Part shown: piece after piece, positions 8,765-18,139 of the stretch | Numbering within the stretch: the first letter of the stretch is position 1 | How the letters are laid out: each line of letters begins with the position of its first letter | Source of the DNA: Microcaldota archaeon | GTDB lineage: Archaea > Micrarchaeota > Micrarchaeia > Micrarchaeales > CABMGC01 | Length of the DNA: 64,000 bases | Reading direction: 5' to 3' | Assembly: GCA_021852055.1 (NCBI GenBank) | Contig: JAJZOD010000002.1 | Span: forward strand, 43,142-107,141 | Made by a program: the position numbers and the translations under genes | The notes under the pieces: generated by a model | What the model was told of the DNA's origin: nothing | Database searches by the model: none | Seen by the model: only the letters and a program-made list of their open reading frames with translations

Positions 8765-10612
8765 CTACTTTTCCACCTTGAAGTCTGCGTTAACTGTGTC
8801 TCCGCCTTCCGGACTGCTAGGGCCTCCAGCCCCCGGACCCTGCTCTGGCCCCATGGCTCCTTCTCCACTGCCTTTATACATGCTTGCGCCGGCTTCCTGC
8901 ATAAGTGCATTCAGCGCTTCTGACTTCTCCTTAATCTCGCTCTCATTCCCCTCTTTTTTGAGGGCCTCCCTGAGCTCTTCGCTGCCCTTTTCTATCTTTT
9001 CCTTAATGTCAGCAGCTATCTTGTCCTTGGAGTCTTTGAGAAGCTTATCAGCGCCATACACCAAAGATTCAGCATCATTGCGTATCTGTACCTTTTCCAG
9101 AACCTCCTTGTCGCGATCAGCGTTCTCCTCCGCCTCTTTTATCTTTTTATCAATATCCTCGCGGCTCATCTTGTTCCTTGCAGTGACCTGCATCCTCTGC
9201 TCTTTGCCTGTTGCCTTGTCCTTTGCAGTAACGTGTATTATACCGTTGGCGTCTATATCGAACGTAACCTCTATCTGTGGTGTGCCGCGCTGTGCCGGAG
9301 GCAGTCCAGTAAGCTGGAACTGCCCGAGGTCTATGTTGTCCTTGGCAAGCTTGCGTTCACCCTGCAGTATGTGTATGTCGACTGCTGGTTGGTTGTCAGC
9401 TGCCGTAGTAAACACCTGCGTTTTCTTTATTGGTATTGTTGTGTTGCGTTCTATAAGGGTCGTCATCACTCCACCGAGTGTTTCAAGCCCTAACGACAGC
9501 GGCGTTACATCAAGAAGCACTATGTCCTTGACCTCTCCTGTAAGAACTCCTGCCTGCACGGCTGCTCCAAATGCCACAGCCTCCATCGGATCAACGCCTC
9601 TTTCTATCTTCTTGCCCAGCAACTGTTCGACATACCTCTGCACTATTGGCATACGCGTAGGGCCTCCGACTAGTATGATCTTGTCAATGTCTTTAGGCTC
9701 AAGCTTTGCATCCTTAAGCGCCTGCATTACAGGTTTTGTAGTCTTCTCAACTATCGGAACTACTATCTCCTCCAGCTTCGCTCTTGTCAGACTGTATGTG
9801 AAATGCACAGGTGCGTTTCCCGGACCCATAGTAAGGAATGGCAGACTTATCTCGCTTGTAAGTGTTGTAGAGAGCTCTATCTTCGCCCGTTCGCCTGCTT
9901 CCCTGAGCCTCTGCATCGCCTGACTGTCTTTTGTTATGTCTACGCCCTGCTTTGCCACTTCTTTTGCAAGAAAGTCTACTATTGCCTTGTCCATATCAGT
10001 GCCTCCGAGCTGTGTATCGCCGCTTGTTGATTTGACCTCGAATACACCTCCCCCAAAATCCATTATCGTGACGTCAAGGGTTCCGCCGCCGAAATCGTAG
10101 ACTATAATCTTCAGATCTTTGTCTGCCTTGTCAATGCCGTATGCAAGTGCCGCTGCCGTAGGTTCGTTAACAAGCCTTACGACCTCTAAGCCAGCTATCT
10201 CGCCTGCATCTTTTGTTGCCTGCCTCTGGTTGTCGTCAAAATAAGCCGGCACTGTTATAACGGCCTTTTTAACCTCATCCCCGAGGAACGCCTCTGCATC
10301 GCTTTTAATCTTCTGCAGTATCATCGCAGAGAGCTCCTGCGGCGTATACTCCTTTCCAAGCACCTTGTACCTGAAGTTGGTGCCCATCTTTCTCTTAAAT
10401 GCACTCAATGTGCCTTCAGTGTTTGCAACTGCCTGCCTTTTAGCAGGCTCACCTATGAGTCGCTGCCCGTCTTTTGTAAATGCAACATAACTTGGAAAGG
10501 ATTTCCCGTAAAGCGATGTGCCCTCCGCGCTGGGTATAAGCACTGGCCTTCCTCCTTCTAATACCGCTGCAGCACTGTTGCTGGTGCCCAAATCTATACC
10601 TATTATTTTCAT
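8765..10612 (-). CDS. dnaK: Chaperone DnaK (Hsp70)
   Basis: ATP-driven chaperone of the cytoplasm. The 615-residue protein starts with the phosphate-1 motif [11 protein letters not shown] and contains [27 protein letters not shown], the [10 protein letters not shown] motif and a complete substrate-binding domain. The tail is Gly/Pro-rich. Length is normal. It lies between grpE (3 bp away) and dnaJ in one operon. Hsp70 in archaea is generally considered to be of bacterial origin. Confidence 0.98.
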   Translation of the reverse strand: MKIIGIDLGTSNSAAAVLEGGRPVLIPSAEGTSLYGKSFPSYVAFTKDGQRLIGEPAKRQAVANTEGTLSAFKRKMGTNFRYKVLGKEYTPQELSAMILQKIKSDAEAFLGDEVKKAVITVPAYFDDNQRQATKDAGEIAGLEVVRLVNEPTAAALAYGIDKADKDLKIIVYDFGGGTLDVTIMDFGGGVFEVKSTSGDTQLGGTDMDKAIVDFLAKEVAKQGVDITKDSQAMQRLREAGERAKIELSTTLTSEISLPFLTMGPGNAPVHFTYSLTRAKLEEIVVPIVEKTTKPVMQALKDAKLEPKDIDKIILVGGPTRMPIVQRYVEQLLGKKIERGVDPMEAVAFGAAVQAGVLTGEVKDIVLLDVTPLSLGLETLGGVMTTLIERNTTIPIKKTQVFTTAADNQPAVDIHILQGERKLAKDNIDLGQFQLTGLPPAQRGTPQIEVTFDIDANGIIHVTAKDKATGKEQRMQVTARNKMSREDIDKKIKEAEENADRDKEVLEKVQIRNDAESLVYGADKLLKDSKDKIAADIKEKIEKGSEELREALKKEGNESEIKEKSEALNALMQEAGASMYKGSGEGAMGPEQGPGAGGPSSPEGGDTVNADFKVEK

Positions 10613-10615
10613 GTT

Positions 10616-11164
10616 TTACACCTTTTTGTCCTCGTCCTGCACTCTGCCTTTTGAAACTATTACAGATGCAGGTCTAAGCATTATCCCATTGAGCAGATAT
10701 CCTTTTCTGACTACTTCCAGTATGCTGCCCTCTTTCGAGCTGCTCTCCTTAGTAAGTATGACCTCATGTTTGTACGGATCTGCTGTCCCATATGTTTCTA
10801 TCTCGCTCAGTCCCTCTTTTTTCAATGTATCAATCAAATTCGAGAATACAAGTGCAACGCCCTTGTCTACATCGCCTTTTGCCTCTATGGCATCCATGGC
10901 AAGTCCAAATTCGTCAAGCACCGGCAACAGCTTCCTTGCAAGTTCAGCCTTTCCTAGGCTTCTAGCCGACTCCATCTCCTTTGCGCTTCTTTTTTTATAA
11001 TTATCAAACTCCGCAGCAAGCCTAAGTAGCCTGTCCTTTAGATCTGCGCTATCTCCTTTTTCGCCTGCACACTCCTCCTGCTCTTTGGCTTCTGCCTTCT
11101 GCCCGTCTGCACGGTTTTCTTCTGAATGCACTTTTTTACTGCCGTTTTCCTTTTCTTCTGGCAT
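10616..11164 (-). CDS. grpE: Nucleotide exchange factor GrpE
   Basis: Releases ADP from DnaK. I place the start at the ATG at 11164 (MPEEKENG) because the strong Shine-Dalgarno GAGGAGGATATAC lies just before it; an in-frame codon 24 bp upstream exists without one. The 182 residues have a charged N-terminal tail, a long coiled coil (LKDRLLRLAAEFDNYKKR, about residues 45-80) and the C-terminal beta domain ending in RPASVIVSKG. Its start overlaps the end of the HTH gene by 29 bp, which implies translational coupling. Confidence 0.93.
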   Translation of the reverse strand: MPEEKENGSKKVHSEENRADGQKAEAKEQEECAGEKGDSADLKDRLLRLAAEFDNYKKRSAKEMESARSLGKAELARKLLPVLDEFGLAMDAIEAKGDVDKGVALVFSNLIDTLKKEGLSEIETYGTADPYKHEVILTKESSSKEGSILEVVRKGYLLNGIMLRPASVIVSKGRVQDEDKKV

Positions 11165-11567
11165 GTATATCCTCCTCAAAAATTTCATTCATCCTCTGTG
11201 CCATATTTATCATCCTGACAAATTCTCTCGACATGTCAGCCTGTATCTCCTCCAATGTGCTTGGAAGGTCTTCTGATCTGAGGTAGTACTTCCTGCCCCT
11301 CCTTATCACAAGGCCCGTGTATATAAACCTGTTCAGATGGTAGATGACTGTGCTTCTTGGCATGTTGAGCTCTTCTGTCAGGTCTTTGCTCGTAACTCCG
11401 CCGCCTTCCATGCTGTTGCTTACTATCTCCTTGAAAATTGCAGGCTCAATCTCATCTCCCTTGCCGGCAAGGTCAAACACCTCGCAGAACCACTCCAGTA
11501 TGTTGTTTATGTCCTCCTTGCCCGGTCTGTTCACCTGTCTTATCACTATCTTCTCTATGGCAGACAT
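11136..11567 (-). CDS. Winged-helix regulator heading the heat-shock operon
   Basis: A 143-residue protein with a winged helix-turn-helix at about residues 58-95 (TSKDLTEELNMPRSTVIYHLNRF, then a wing with RRGRKYYL) and a helical C-terminal part that may dimerise. It is the first gene of an operon with grpE, dnaK and dnaJ and overlaps grpE, so a role as autoregulator of heat-shock genes is the natural inference. The region upstream holds nested palindromes next to the TATA box (see 11583-11634). The exact family is not certain; the fold resembles the ArsR/HSR1 group. Confidence 0.8.
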   Translation of the reverse strand: MSAIEKIVIRQVNRPGKEDINNILEWFCEVFDLAGKGDEIEPAIFKEIVSNSMEGGGVTSKDLTEELNMPRSTVIYHLNRFIYTGLVIRRGRKYYLRSEDLPSTLEEIQADMSREFVRMINMAQRMNEIFEEDIHARRKGKRQ

Positions 11568-11582
11568 AATCTAATTTATGTA

Positions 11583-11634
11583 TAAATAAATATATAAATG
11601 TTTGTGTTTTTTCAATAAAAAGTTGAATATTCAA
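11583..11634 (-). promoter_or_regulatory. Promoter and palindromic operator candidate of the heat-shock operon
   Basis: Read on the minus strand, an AT-rich TATA region (TTTATATATTTATTTATA) lies about 20-35 nt before the regulator's ATG. Immediately upstream of it, at 11611-11634, TTCAA and TTGAA units alternate to give TTCAA-n7-TTGAA and the perfect 12-bp palindrome TTGAATATTCAA (11623-11634). Palindromes beside a TATA/BRE element are where archaeal repressors or activators bind. Binding by the operon's own regulator is inference. Confidence 0.5.
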
Positions 11635-11765
11635 TAATAAGCTGTTATATATCACTAGATTTATATCACTGGATGCTGCTCCTCAAGCCCTGCATCCAAA
11701 GAACTGCACCATGCAGTGCAAGCAAAGAAATATAATAACTACAATGCAATTAAATCCGTGTTTTT

Positions 11766-12509
11766 ATGTCCAAATCTGCTATAGTAGAAAAAAGCATGGC
11801 TCAGGGAAGCGAGCCAAAACAGAAAACAACACAGAAAAGCAACACCCTGAAATACGCAGTAATAATCATAGCCGTACTTGCCGTGGCTGTTGTAGTGTTA
11901 TATTCAGTGCTGTCTCCAATACTAAGCAAATCGCCCCTATCTGGCCCGAATGGCAAGTCTGCAAACACGACTTGTCCATGTGTGAACGCGCAGCAGGTTC
12001 AACAGTTCATGAATGAATCATCTGCTGTTGCTGCCAATGCAATTGCAAATTCAACATACATCTCTGCATCTGACATTCAAACACAGCTTGAGGCGACATC
12101 ATCAAATGCATCGCTTCAGAATACTGCTCTTTATGAATTTTACAAAAACGTAAGCCAGGGCTGGCTGTTCGAATATGATGCAGCCACAGGCGGAAATCCA
12201 AGCATCTTAAATGCATCAGCAACAAACTCAAGCAACATTGCTATTGAATTAATTCTGCAATCAAGCTCTCCGAAGGCTATGTATGACTACGAGGTTTCAA
12301 AAGAAAATACCACATCAAATGTTAAAAGCGGTCAGTTAGGGTCATTCATATACTCATATGTAAATGACACTTTACAAAACTCTACCATAGTCAGCATTTT
12401 AGGTTACAAAAACGACTATGTTGTTGCTCTAGAAATGATGTACAAAACCAACAAAGGGGCATATTCGCCGCAACAGATGGTCTCTGTTTTGAACTCAACA
12501 TTGCCTTAG
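11766..12509 (+). CDS. Membrane-anchored extracellular protein of unknown function
   Basis: The 247-residue protein has a polar N terminus of about 27 residues, one membrane segment (YAVIIIAVLAVAVVVLYSVL, about 29-48) and an external domain of about 195 residues with many Asn-X-Ser/Thr sequons, as expected for archaeal N-glycosylated surface proteins. A CPC motif follows the membrane anchor. No known domain recognised. The promoter AATTAAAT lies about 20 nt upstream, with little or no leader. Confidence 0.65.
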   Translation: MSKSAIVEKSMAQGSEPKQKTTQKSNTLKYAVIIIAVLAVAVVVLYSVLSPILSKSPLSGPNGKSANTTCPCVNAQQVQQFMNESSAVAANAIANSTYISASDIQTQLEATSSNASLQNTALYEFYKNVSQGWLFEYDAATGGNPSILNASATNSSNIAIELILQSSSPKAMYDYEVSKENTTSNVKSGQLGSFIYSYVNDTLQNSTIVSILGYKNDYVVALEMMYKTNKGAYSPQQMVSVLNSTLP

Positions 12510-12594
12510 TAAATACTGTTACTGTTACTAGAATATCACTAGAATAAGATACAGATTAGTGATGGAGTTCAGCAATTCCTAAAATGTGATATCA

Positions 12595-12612
12595 GCTGCA
12601 ATTCATTGCAGC
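12595..12612. terminator. Perfect 8-bp inverted repeat after a surface-protein gene
   Basis: GCTGCAAT (12595-12602) and ATTGCAGC (12605-12612) form a perfect stem with a 2-nt spacer. It lies 85 bp after the preceding stop and is followed by CCTTTTATT. It may terminate the upstream gene, or be a dyad-symmetric regulator site for the small membrane protein starting at 12667. Confidence 0.35.
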
Positions 12613-12666
12613 AACGCAAAGCCTTTTATTGCTATCCTTCCACTATAATCTTATAGAAGTGATTTT

Positions 12667-12906
12667 ATGAAGAATCTACATTACGCAATAATCGCTGTGA
12701 TTCTTGCCATACTCTTTGTGGTAATTGGTTTTGTAACAACCTTATCTGCTGCAGTAGGCTCAAGCAGTTTGTCTAAGTATTCATTAGTGGGATACACGCT
12801 TACCCTACTTGCATTTATGATTGTGCTTTGGATACTTATGGTAATTCTTATGCACAATGATCCTGTCAGGAATCAGGACAGCAGCAGGCGCAGAAGAAGA
12901 CAGTGA
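12667..12906 (+). CDS. Small membrane protein with two transmembrane segments
   Basis: A 79-residue protein with two hydrophobic helices (about residues 6-30 and 40-64) and a C-terminal Arg cluster (SRRRRRQ). By the positive-inside rule the Arg tail is cytoplasmic. An AAGTGATTTT Shine-Dalgarno-like run precedes the ATG. No recognised family. It could be an unrecognised subunit of a membrane complex, but no partner is evident nearby. Confidence 0.6.
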   Translation: MKNLHYAIIAVILAILFVVIGFVTTLSAAVGSSSLSKYSLVGYTLTLLAFMIVLWILMVILMHNDPVRNQDSSRRRRRQ

Positions 12907-12995
12907 TTACATACCTCACGTGTGCTGGCGTTGCGCCGGCACAGCACAAGGCCAAGCGCACCTGATATACACCTGCTATACTCTAGGTTATTTTT

Positions 12996-13703
12996 ATGGT
13001 TAGGTATGAAGATATCACTGTTGTTATACCAACCCTGAACGAGCAGAAGACAATAGGCAAACTTATAACGCGCCTTCTGGTTCTTTATAACGGTGCGAAT
13101 ATACTGGTGGTTGATGACGGGTCTACAGACGATACCCAAAAAATAGTTCTGCGTTTTGCCAAAGCCGGCAAGCATGTACGCCTGCTGGACAGGCATAGGT
13201 CTGGAAAGCCTCCAGGACTTACGTACAGCATGATTGACGGTTTAATGCACTCCTCTACAAAATATACAATGTTTATAGACGGCGACCTCCAGCACCCTCC
13301 CGAAATCATAAAAAGTATTGTAGAAAGTCTCAGATCTGGGGACACCATTGCCATAGCCGTAAGAGGAAGAAACTACAATCCCATATTATACCGCAGAATC
13401 ATATCAATGATGTCGATAGCTTTTGGAAACGCCATACTTTACATTTCAGGAAAGGCATCAAGCTCTGATATAATGTCAGGATATTTCGGCATAGAGACTG
13501 AGTATGCCGTAAAAACAGTAAAAGAAAACAGGCACAGGTTTATAGGCGATGGCTATAAATTTCTCTTCGACATCCTAAAATGCACTTCCCGCAGCAGTGC
13601 AAGGATCTCCGAGGTGCAGTACAGGTTCAAGGAGAGGATGTATGGATCGTCAAAAGCCAGCATGCGCCAGGGTATCGCTCTTCTGCAGTCGTACTTCAGC
13701 TAA
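12996..13703 (+). CDS. Family 2 glycosyltransferase, dolichol-phosphate mannose synthase-like
   Basis: A 235-residue soluble GT-A enzyme. It has the N-terminal VVIPTLNE, the nucleotide-binding DDGSTDDT and the metal-binding DGDLQHPPE, all typical of polyprenol-phosphate hexose synthases. It lacks the C-terminal membrane segments some family members have. The following gene encodes a large membrane GT-C-like protein, so the two may make and then use a polyprenol-linked sugar for protein glycosylation. The exact sugar cannot be read from sequence. Confidence 0.85.
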   Translation: MVRYEDITVVIPTLNEQKTIGKLITRLLVLYNGANILVVDDGSTDDTQKIVLRFAKAGKHVRLLDRHRSGKPPGLTYSMIDGLMHSSTKYTMFIDGDLQHPPEIIKSIVESLRSGDTIAIAVRGRNYNPILYRRIISMMSIAFGNAILYISGKASSSDIMSGYFGIETEYAVKTVKENRHRFIGDGYKFLFDILKCTSRSSARISEVQYRFKERMYGSSKASMRQGIALLQSYFS

Positions 13704-13740
13704 AAGTCAAATATATATAAGTTCCTACCCTTAAAACTTC

Positions 13741-15492
13741 ATGAGTCCTAGCAACGCTAAACATACCCTGCTGAAAGATCACAAAATGCCGCGCCAGAAC
13801 GTCAGTAAAAATAAAGCTATTGCTTATACTATCCACTTGCCTGTGCTTATACTTGTTTTGATACTTGCCACATCCTCTGCCTTATGCCTGTCTTTTTATT
13901 ACGGCGTAAGCCCAATATCAGGATCTGATAATTATATTTATAGTAGCAACGCCGCCCAGCTGCTCTCAAAAGGTTTTGCCTCTCTCAACGGCGGAGGAGT
14001 GCTTTCTACAAAATACATAATTATATTCGGAGAAGCCCTGTTTATGTATATCCTTGGTCCAAACAGCTTTTCAGTTGCGTTATTTGCAATCTTATGCGCC
14101 CTTGTCACAATGGTTGCATTGTATATTATCGGCAGCGAACTGTACGGGGTTAAAACTGGCCTTCTTGCTGCTGCATTTTACGGATTTGTTCCGATAGTAA
14201 TAGTTCAGGCCTCAAATGCAGGCGACGACGTGCCTATGGCATTGTTTGCCACGCTTTCTGTGATGTTTTTGGTTTTAGGCATCAAAAGAAAAAAGCACTC
14301 GGGGTATTTTTACCTCCTTTCTGGATTCATGGCCGTTATAGGGTCGCTTGCAGTCGGTGAAGAATTAATTATTTTTGTGTTCATCGCCTTATTCCTTTTC
14401 TGGCGCGTCTTGCGTAACTTCAGCAAAGGCGAGATACTAAAAATAGCAGCATTCTTTCTCGGGGCATTTGCCGCAGGCCTTTTAATAATGTTTCTAGGAT
14501 ACGTCCAGTCGGGAAATCCGTTTTATGTTTATAATACTAGTTCCTCCTGGTACTCTACAACCTACTGCGGCTCTCCTTCTTGGGATCCGAGCGGATGCGC
14601 TCTTGCATCTACTACATTTTTCAGAGATTACCTGGGAATGATGTTTCCATACATGGTGACTTCAAAGCTAGCCACTGCTTTGACATCGCACAGTGTTTTA
14701 TCCGAGCAGCTTCTTGCAAGCCTGATAAATCCTGCGGCAGCGATATCAGATTACGGCTACCAATTTGGCTATTACTTTTACCTTGCTGCCCTTTTCTCCA
14801 TAATTCTTCTGGCGCTTAGGGATAAGCGGATACTTTTCCCGCTTGCCTGGTTTGCTGCAACTATCCTGTACTTAAGCTTCGGCACAATGAGCGTAAGTAA
14901 TTACATAAGAATAAGCCCGGTATTTGACAGGTTTCTAATACTTCTCCTCCCTTCAATTGCATTGATAATCGCATTAGGTTTAACCAGAATTATAGAGTTC
15001 GCGATTAAAGGGAACAGTAGAAAAGCGCCTGCAAATAAGGCACGCATAATTCTTGGATATTCAACCTTTGCTGTAATTACAGCTGCATTGTTAATAGAAT
15101 CAAGCTTTTTGATAATGTACTTAGAGTATTCCTGGTACAACAACGTGTATCCGATAGTGCAGACGGGGGTGTTCATTGAATCATTGCCGCAAAATGCGCA
15201 GGTGCTAACTCCTATCCAGATACCAATACAGCAGTACTCGGATTTCAGACAGATATCTGGCTACATAAATGAATATGGTGCAACGTGCGGACAGATACCA
15301 AACAACAGTTATGTTGTATACTTATTAAACGCCACATTCCAAAGTGAATGCAATCTTACAATCGCATTTTATCCGCAGCAACCACCTTCATGGCTTTTGA
15401 ACTATTCACTTTATAAAAGCCAGTTTCTGAACTTTTCTGAGATAAGGGTGTACTATAAAAATAGTACAATCACTAAACGCATACCTATCTGA
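13741..15492 (+). CDS. Polytopic membrane glycosyltransferase of GT-C (PMT/ArnT-like) type
   Basis: The 583-residue protein has about 11-12 hydrophobic segments, a first external loop with an acidic motif (SGSDNYIY) and a second (NAGDDVPM), as in protein mannosyltransferase/ArnT-like enzymes that take sugar from a polyprenol phosphate. A globular C-terminal domain of about 120 residues follows the last membrane helix. ATATATATAAG lies about 26 nt before the ATG, indicating leaderless translation. It is paired with the GT2 gene upstream, suggesting surface-protein glycosylation. Confidence 0.7.
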   Translation: MSPSNAKHTLLKDHKMPRQNVSKNKAIAYTIHLPVLILVLILATSSALCLSFYYGVSPISGSDNYIYSSNAAQLLSKGFASLNGGGVLSTKYIIIFGEALFMYILGPNSFSVALFAILCALVTMVALYIIGSELYGVKTGLLAAAFYGFVPIVIVQASNAGDDVPMALFATLSVMFLVLGIKRKKHSGYFYLLSGFMAVIGSLAVGEELIIFVFIALFLFWRVLRNFSKGEILKIAAFFLGAFAAGLLIMFLGYVQSGNPFYVYNTSSSWYSTTYCGSPSWDPSGCALASTTFFRDYLGMMFPYMVTSKLATALTSHSVLSEQLLASLINPAAAISDYGYQFGYYFYLAALFSIILLALRDKRILFPLAWFAATILYLSFGTMSVSNYIRISPVFDRFLILLLPSIALIIALGLTRIIEFAIKGNSRKAPANKARIILGYSTFAVITAALLIESSFLIMYLEYSWYNNVYPIVQTGVFIESLPQNAQVLTPIQIPIQQYSDFRQISGYINEYGATCGQIPNNSYVVYLLNATFQSECNLTIAFYPQQPPSWLLNYSLYKSQFLNFSEIRVYYKNSTITKRIPI

Positions 15493-15534
15493 AACTGCAA
15501 AAGATCAATTCAGCATCTTGTTATTGCGCGCAGT

Positions 15535-15867
15535 CTATACATGCTCAAATCTTACTGCAACGTCTCTAACTGCTACAACTTCACTTTCTCTCAGGGTTAT
15601 CTGCAGCTCGAATGAAGGTCCGCCTCTGCGCAGTTCAGCAATAACTTCAAGATCTCCTGCGCCGATTATTCTCGTGTTGTCATATTCGACAAATGGTTTC
15701 TTCGACCTAAAAATCCTTGATGCTGTGTCCTGTGGACTGCATGTAAATACGTATACGTTATTTCTGTCTGCCTTATGGTCAGAAAGACTTCCGGGCGGAT
15801 CCTTCGGACCTACTGTACCTGCGTCTTTCCATCCCTCCCCATTATTTACTCTGATTTTTAAAGGCAT
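15535..15867 (-). CDS. Conserved-looking small protein of unknown function
   Basis: 110 residues, basic N terminus (MPLKIRVNNG) and a probable all-beta fold judging from alternating hydrophobics. No transmembrane segment and no recognised domain. A TAGTGATTTT Shine-Dalgarno precedes the ATG. It is convergent with the GT-C gene and stands alone upstream of tRNA-Ala. Confidence 0.6.
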   Translation of the reverse strand: MPLKIRVNNGEGWKDAGTVGPKDPPGSLSDHKADRNNVYVFTCSPQDTASRIFRSKKPFVEYDNTRIIGAGDLEVIAELRRGGPSFELQITLRESEVVAVRDVAVRFEHV

Positions 15868-16037
15868 AAAATCACTAGTGTTGAGAACTATTTACCTATA
15901 TATATCCTCTTATTTTTCCATCAGATGCCAAAATATGCGATTGTATGTACGCGTCAATCAAGTTTAGCTTCGTGAAGCAGATGCTTAACTATATACGGGG
16001 AATTTTCAGCCGTACCTCTAGCGAATTAAATATAATA

Positions 16038-16142
16038 TGGACTCCGCGGGATTTTCAAAGCGCTGCAAAATATTGCAGAGCATGTTCGAACCCGCAACCT
16101 CCTGCATGCCATGCAGGCGCGCTACCGTTGCGCCAGGAGCCC
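16038..16142 (-). tRNA. tRNA-Ala (GGC) with a 33-nt intron in the T-loop
   Basis: Folded by hand from the minus strand. The acceptor stem GGGCTCC pairs with GGAGTCC and has the alanine identity pair G3-U70; discriminator A. The D-arm is GCGC/GCGC, and the anticodon arm CCTGC-ATGGCAT-GCAGG gives anticodon GGC. The T-stem is GCGGG/CCCGC. The T-loop should have 7 nt but reads TTCGAA, then 33 extra nt, then T. The insert contains a perfect hairpin CTGCAA-TATT-TTGCAG, and TTCGAA pairs with TTTGAA with CAT and AAT as 3-nt bulges, a relaxed bulge-helix-bulge. Removing it gives a 72-nt tRNA with loop TTCGAAT. CCA is not encoded. Confidence 0.9.
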
Positions 16143-16158
16143 ATAAGCGTAATTTTTT

Positions 16159-16395
16159 TTATGCCGGTGATATAAAAAGTATATTTCCCCCTCTGAGAAG
16201 TATGATTCCAAGTTTTGCCTTAGTCGATCCTCCTTCTTCAAGCTCTTCAGCGCCTTCTAGCACAATGTTCATATGTACATCGAAAGACTGTACTTTGCCC
16301 CGTATATCAGTGCCGTTCTTCAGCCTTATCAGTACCTGTTGCCCTATCGCCTTGTTCAGGAGATCGAATGGGCGCTCGTGGTTTACCATAGCCAT
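16159..16395 (-). CDS. LSm (Sm-like archaeal) RNA-binding protein
   Basis: 78 residues forming a single Sm fold that assembles into a heptameric RNA-binding ring. The Sm1 motif (QQVLIRLKNGTDIRGKVQSFDVHMNI) and Sm2 motif (ILLRGGNILFI) are both clear. The ATG at 16395 is chosen because GGTGA lies 5 nt upstream. It lies about 16 bp upstream of tRNA-Ala on the same strand, so they could share a transcript. Confidence 0.93.
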   Translation of the reverse strand: MAMVNHERPFDLLNKAIGQQVLIRLKNGTDIRGKVQSFDVHMNIVLEGAEELEEGGSTKAKLGIILLRGGNILFISPA

Positions 16396-16447
16396 CAATT
16401 CACCAAATAAATGTTCTTATATTGAGAGGTAAACTTTATAAGCGTTG

Positions 16448-16951
16448 TTAATTTCTTCTCGCAATCAACTCTGCTATCTCTTTCTTAGCAGCGACTAAAC
16501 TGTAAAATTTCTGAAAATCGTCATGCATTATCTCCAACGTTTCTGTATTTATTTCTGGGTGAAAGCACACTGTTTCAGAGTCCCATATCTCCTTATCGAG
16601 TATAAGGTCGGTCTTTTTTGCGTGGAGTACGCCGAATATCGAAACGCTGCCAGGCGTAGTATGCAGTTCTTGCATTAATTCTTCTGCGCTGCCGAAACGC
16701 AGTTTTCCTGCATTAATAAGCTTCGTAATGGTTTTCATGTCAAGGCGCTTATCGCCATTTATGCATATTAAGTAAAAATGGCATTTACCATCCTTAAGAA
16801 AAAGGCTTTTTGTATGCATGCCGCGTATCGTCTCCCTGAGAAATTTTCCGTCGTCGTATTTAAAAAAAGCCTTGTGCTTGTGTAAGACATACTTCATTCC
16901 AATACTATCAAGATATGTCTTAAGCTCCAGATTCATGCAATTATTCCTCAT
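16448..16951 (-). CDS. YbaK/ProX-family aminoacyl-tRNA deacylase
   Basis: A trans-editing protein family that hydrolyses misacylated tRNAs such as Ala-tRNA-Pro or Cys-tRNA-Pro. The 167 residues show the family core: HTKSLFLKDG, FYLICINGDKRLDMK (catalytic-pocket lysine region) and GSVSIFGVLH. The ATG overlaps the stop of the upstream pilin-like gene (ATGA), so it is translationally coupled; a second in-frame ATG lies 15 bp downstream. Which mischarged tRNA it edits is not determined. Confidence 0.85.
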   Translation of the reverse strand: MRNNCMNLELKTYLDSIGMKYVLHKHKAFFKYDDGKFLRETIRGMHTKSLFLKDGKCHFYLICINGDKRLDMKTITKLINAGKLRFGSAEELMQELHTTPGSVSIFGVLHAKKTDLILDKEIWDSETVCFHPEINTETLEIMHDDFQKFYSLVAAKKEIAELIARRN

Positions 16952-17490
16952 ACATATTTTGCATCTATGGTTGCTATGAGCTGCGTAGTCCTAGCTTTTT
17001 CACCCGGTAGCGAATAGTTCGCCCAGATATACCCAACAAAATCCCCCCCTCCGGCGCTTTTCATCGTTGCTGTGCCATAAGCAGAGTAACAGTACATCGA
17101 GAATTCTTCAGAACTGCCGGTGTATATCCTGACTCCTGTGTCAGGGCTAGCACCTGGTGGATAGTAATCTATACTGTTTGTCACGTAAATGTTCCCAAAA
17201 TTTGGGGTATAATTTTCAGAGCTGCTGTTTATTGCAGAGGAGCATGCGAGCCCGTAAATGTTTATATCACCGCCCGTTGCCTGCACCAGAGTTATGTTAA
17301 GCACACCGCTGTTGTTTATAAAAAACGGACCACACGCGAATCCTGATGATCCTGTGCACTGCTGCGCAAAAACGCTTTTATTTGATGTACTTATTGCGTA
17401 TACCGCAGATACCGCTATCGTTATTATTATTATGGCCACGCCGTACGAAGCCATGAAGTCGAGTCCTGCTTGCCCTTTTCGCGACGACAT
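16948..17490 (-). CDS. Type IV pilin-like secreted protein
   Basis: About 180 residues. The N terminus is MSSRKGQAGLDFMASYG followed by a 22-residue hydrophobic helix, which is the class III (prepilin) signal plus polymerisation helix. Cleavage would fall near KGQ|AG. The external domain has paired cysteines and many N-glycosylation sequons. The ATG at 17490 is used instead of a TTG 12 bp upstream. It sits between rps2 and the ProX gene. A prepilin-peptidase-like gene is at 23573-24442 and a second pilin-like gene at 40987-41772. Confidence 0.75.
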   Translation of the reverse strand: MSSRKGQAGLDFMASYGVAIIIITIAVSAVYAISTSNKSVFAQQCTGSSGFACGPFFINNSGVLNITLVQATGGDINIYGLACSSAINSSSENYTPNFGNIYVTNSIDYYPPGASPDTGVRIYTGSSEEFSMYCYSAYGTATMKSAGGGDFVGYIWANYSLPGEKARTTQLIATIDAKYV

Positions 17491-17502
17491 TTGCAATTTC
17501 AA

Positions 17503-18117
17503 CTACTTCGCCTTCATCTCGACTTTAGCCTCAAAGTCTGAGATCTTGTAGTTAAATTCATCATTGGACTTTATTAAGCCTTTCTCTTTCAGGAACTCTC
17601 TTGCAAGAATGTAATAAATGAGCGACAGCGATCTCCTTCCTTTGTTGTTGCACGGTATTATAAAGTCAACAAACTTCAGCCAGTTGTCTGTATCGCAAAG
17701 TGCCATAACAGGTATGTTTGTTTTGTTGGCCTCCTTCACTGCCTGCTTCTCGTTTCTGTTATCGCTTACAAGTATGAGCTCAGGTTCTATGAAGTCCTCC
17801 CTGTTCGGGTTTGTGAATATGCCTGGCATAACCCTGCCTTTTATAAGTTTTATATTTGTTATTTCTGCAAATTTTGCTGCTGCAGCTATTGAATATATAC
17901 GCGAAGCAGTTACTACTATCTCCTTTGGATCATATCTTGCAAGCATCTTTGCGGCTATAACCAGCCGTTTGTCTATAATGGGCAGGTCCAAAAGGTACAG
18001 GCCATCCTCTCTTACTTTATATATGAATCTCTTCATTCCAGGAGTTTTTACTTTAGTTCCTATGTGTATGCCTACCTCAAGATACTCGTTCTGGTCTGTC
18101 AGCATCTCTTTAGCCAT
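17503..18117 (-). CDS. rps2: Ribosomal protein uS2
   Basis: Small-subunit protein S2, 204 residues, archaeal length. Recognised by YLEVGIHIGTK at the N terminus, LYLLDLPIIDKRL, the PGIFTNP segment and the C-terminal NNKGRRSLSLIYYILAREFL. GGTGAATAA is a good Shine-Dalgarno before the ATG. It follows tRNA-Pro on the same strand and belongs to the rpoD-rpl18e-rpl13-rps9-rpoN-rps2 array conserved among archaea. Confidence 0.97.
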   Translation of the reverse strand: MAKEMLTDQNEYLEVGIHIGTKVKTPGMKRFIYKVREDGLYLLDLPIIDKRLVIAAKMLARYDPKEIVVTASRIYSIAAAAKFAEITNIKLIKGRVMPGIFTNPNREDFIEPELILVSDNRNEKQAVKEANKTNIPVMALCDTDNWLKFVDFIIPCNNKGRRSLSLIYYILAREFLKEKGLIKSNDEFNYKISDFEAKVEMKAK

Positions 18118-18139
18118 TTATTCACCATGTTTATTGATT

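Noticed and set aside
8778..9923. Long open frame on the plus strand opposite dnaK
   Set aside because: Antisense shadow of a highly conserved gene with biased codon use; no ribosome site and no protein-like pattern.
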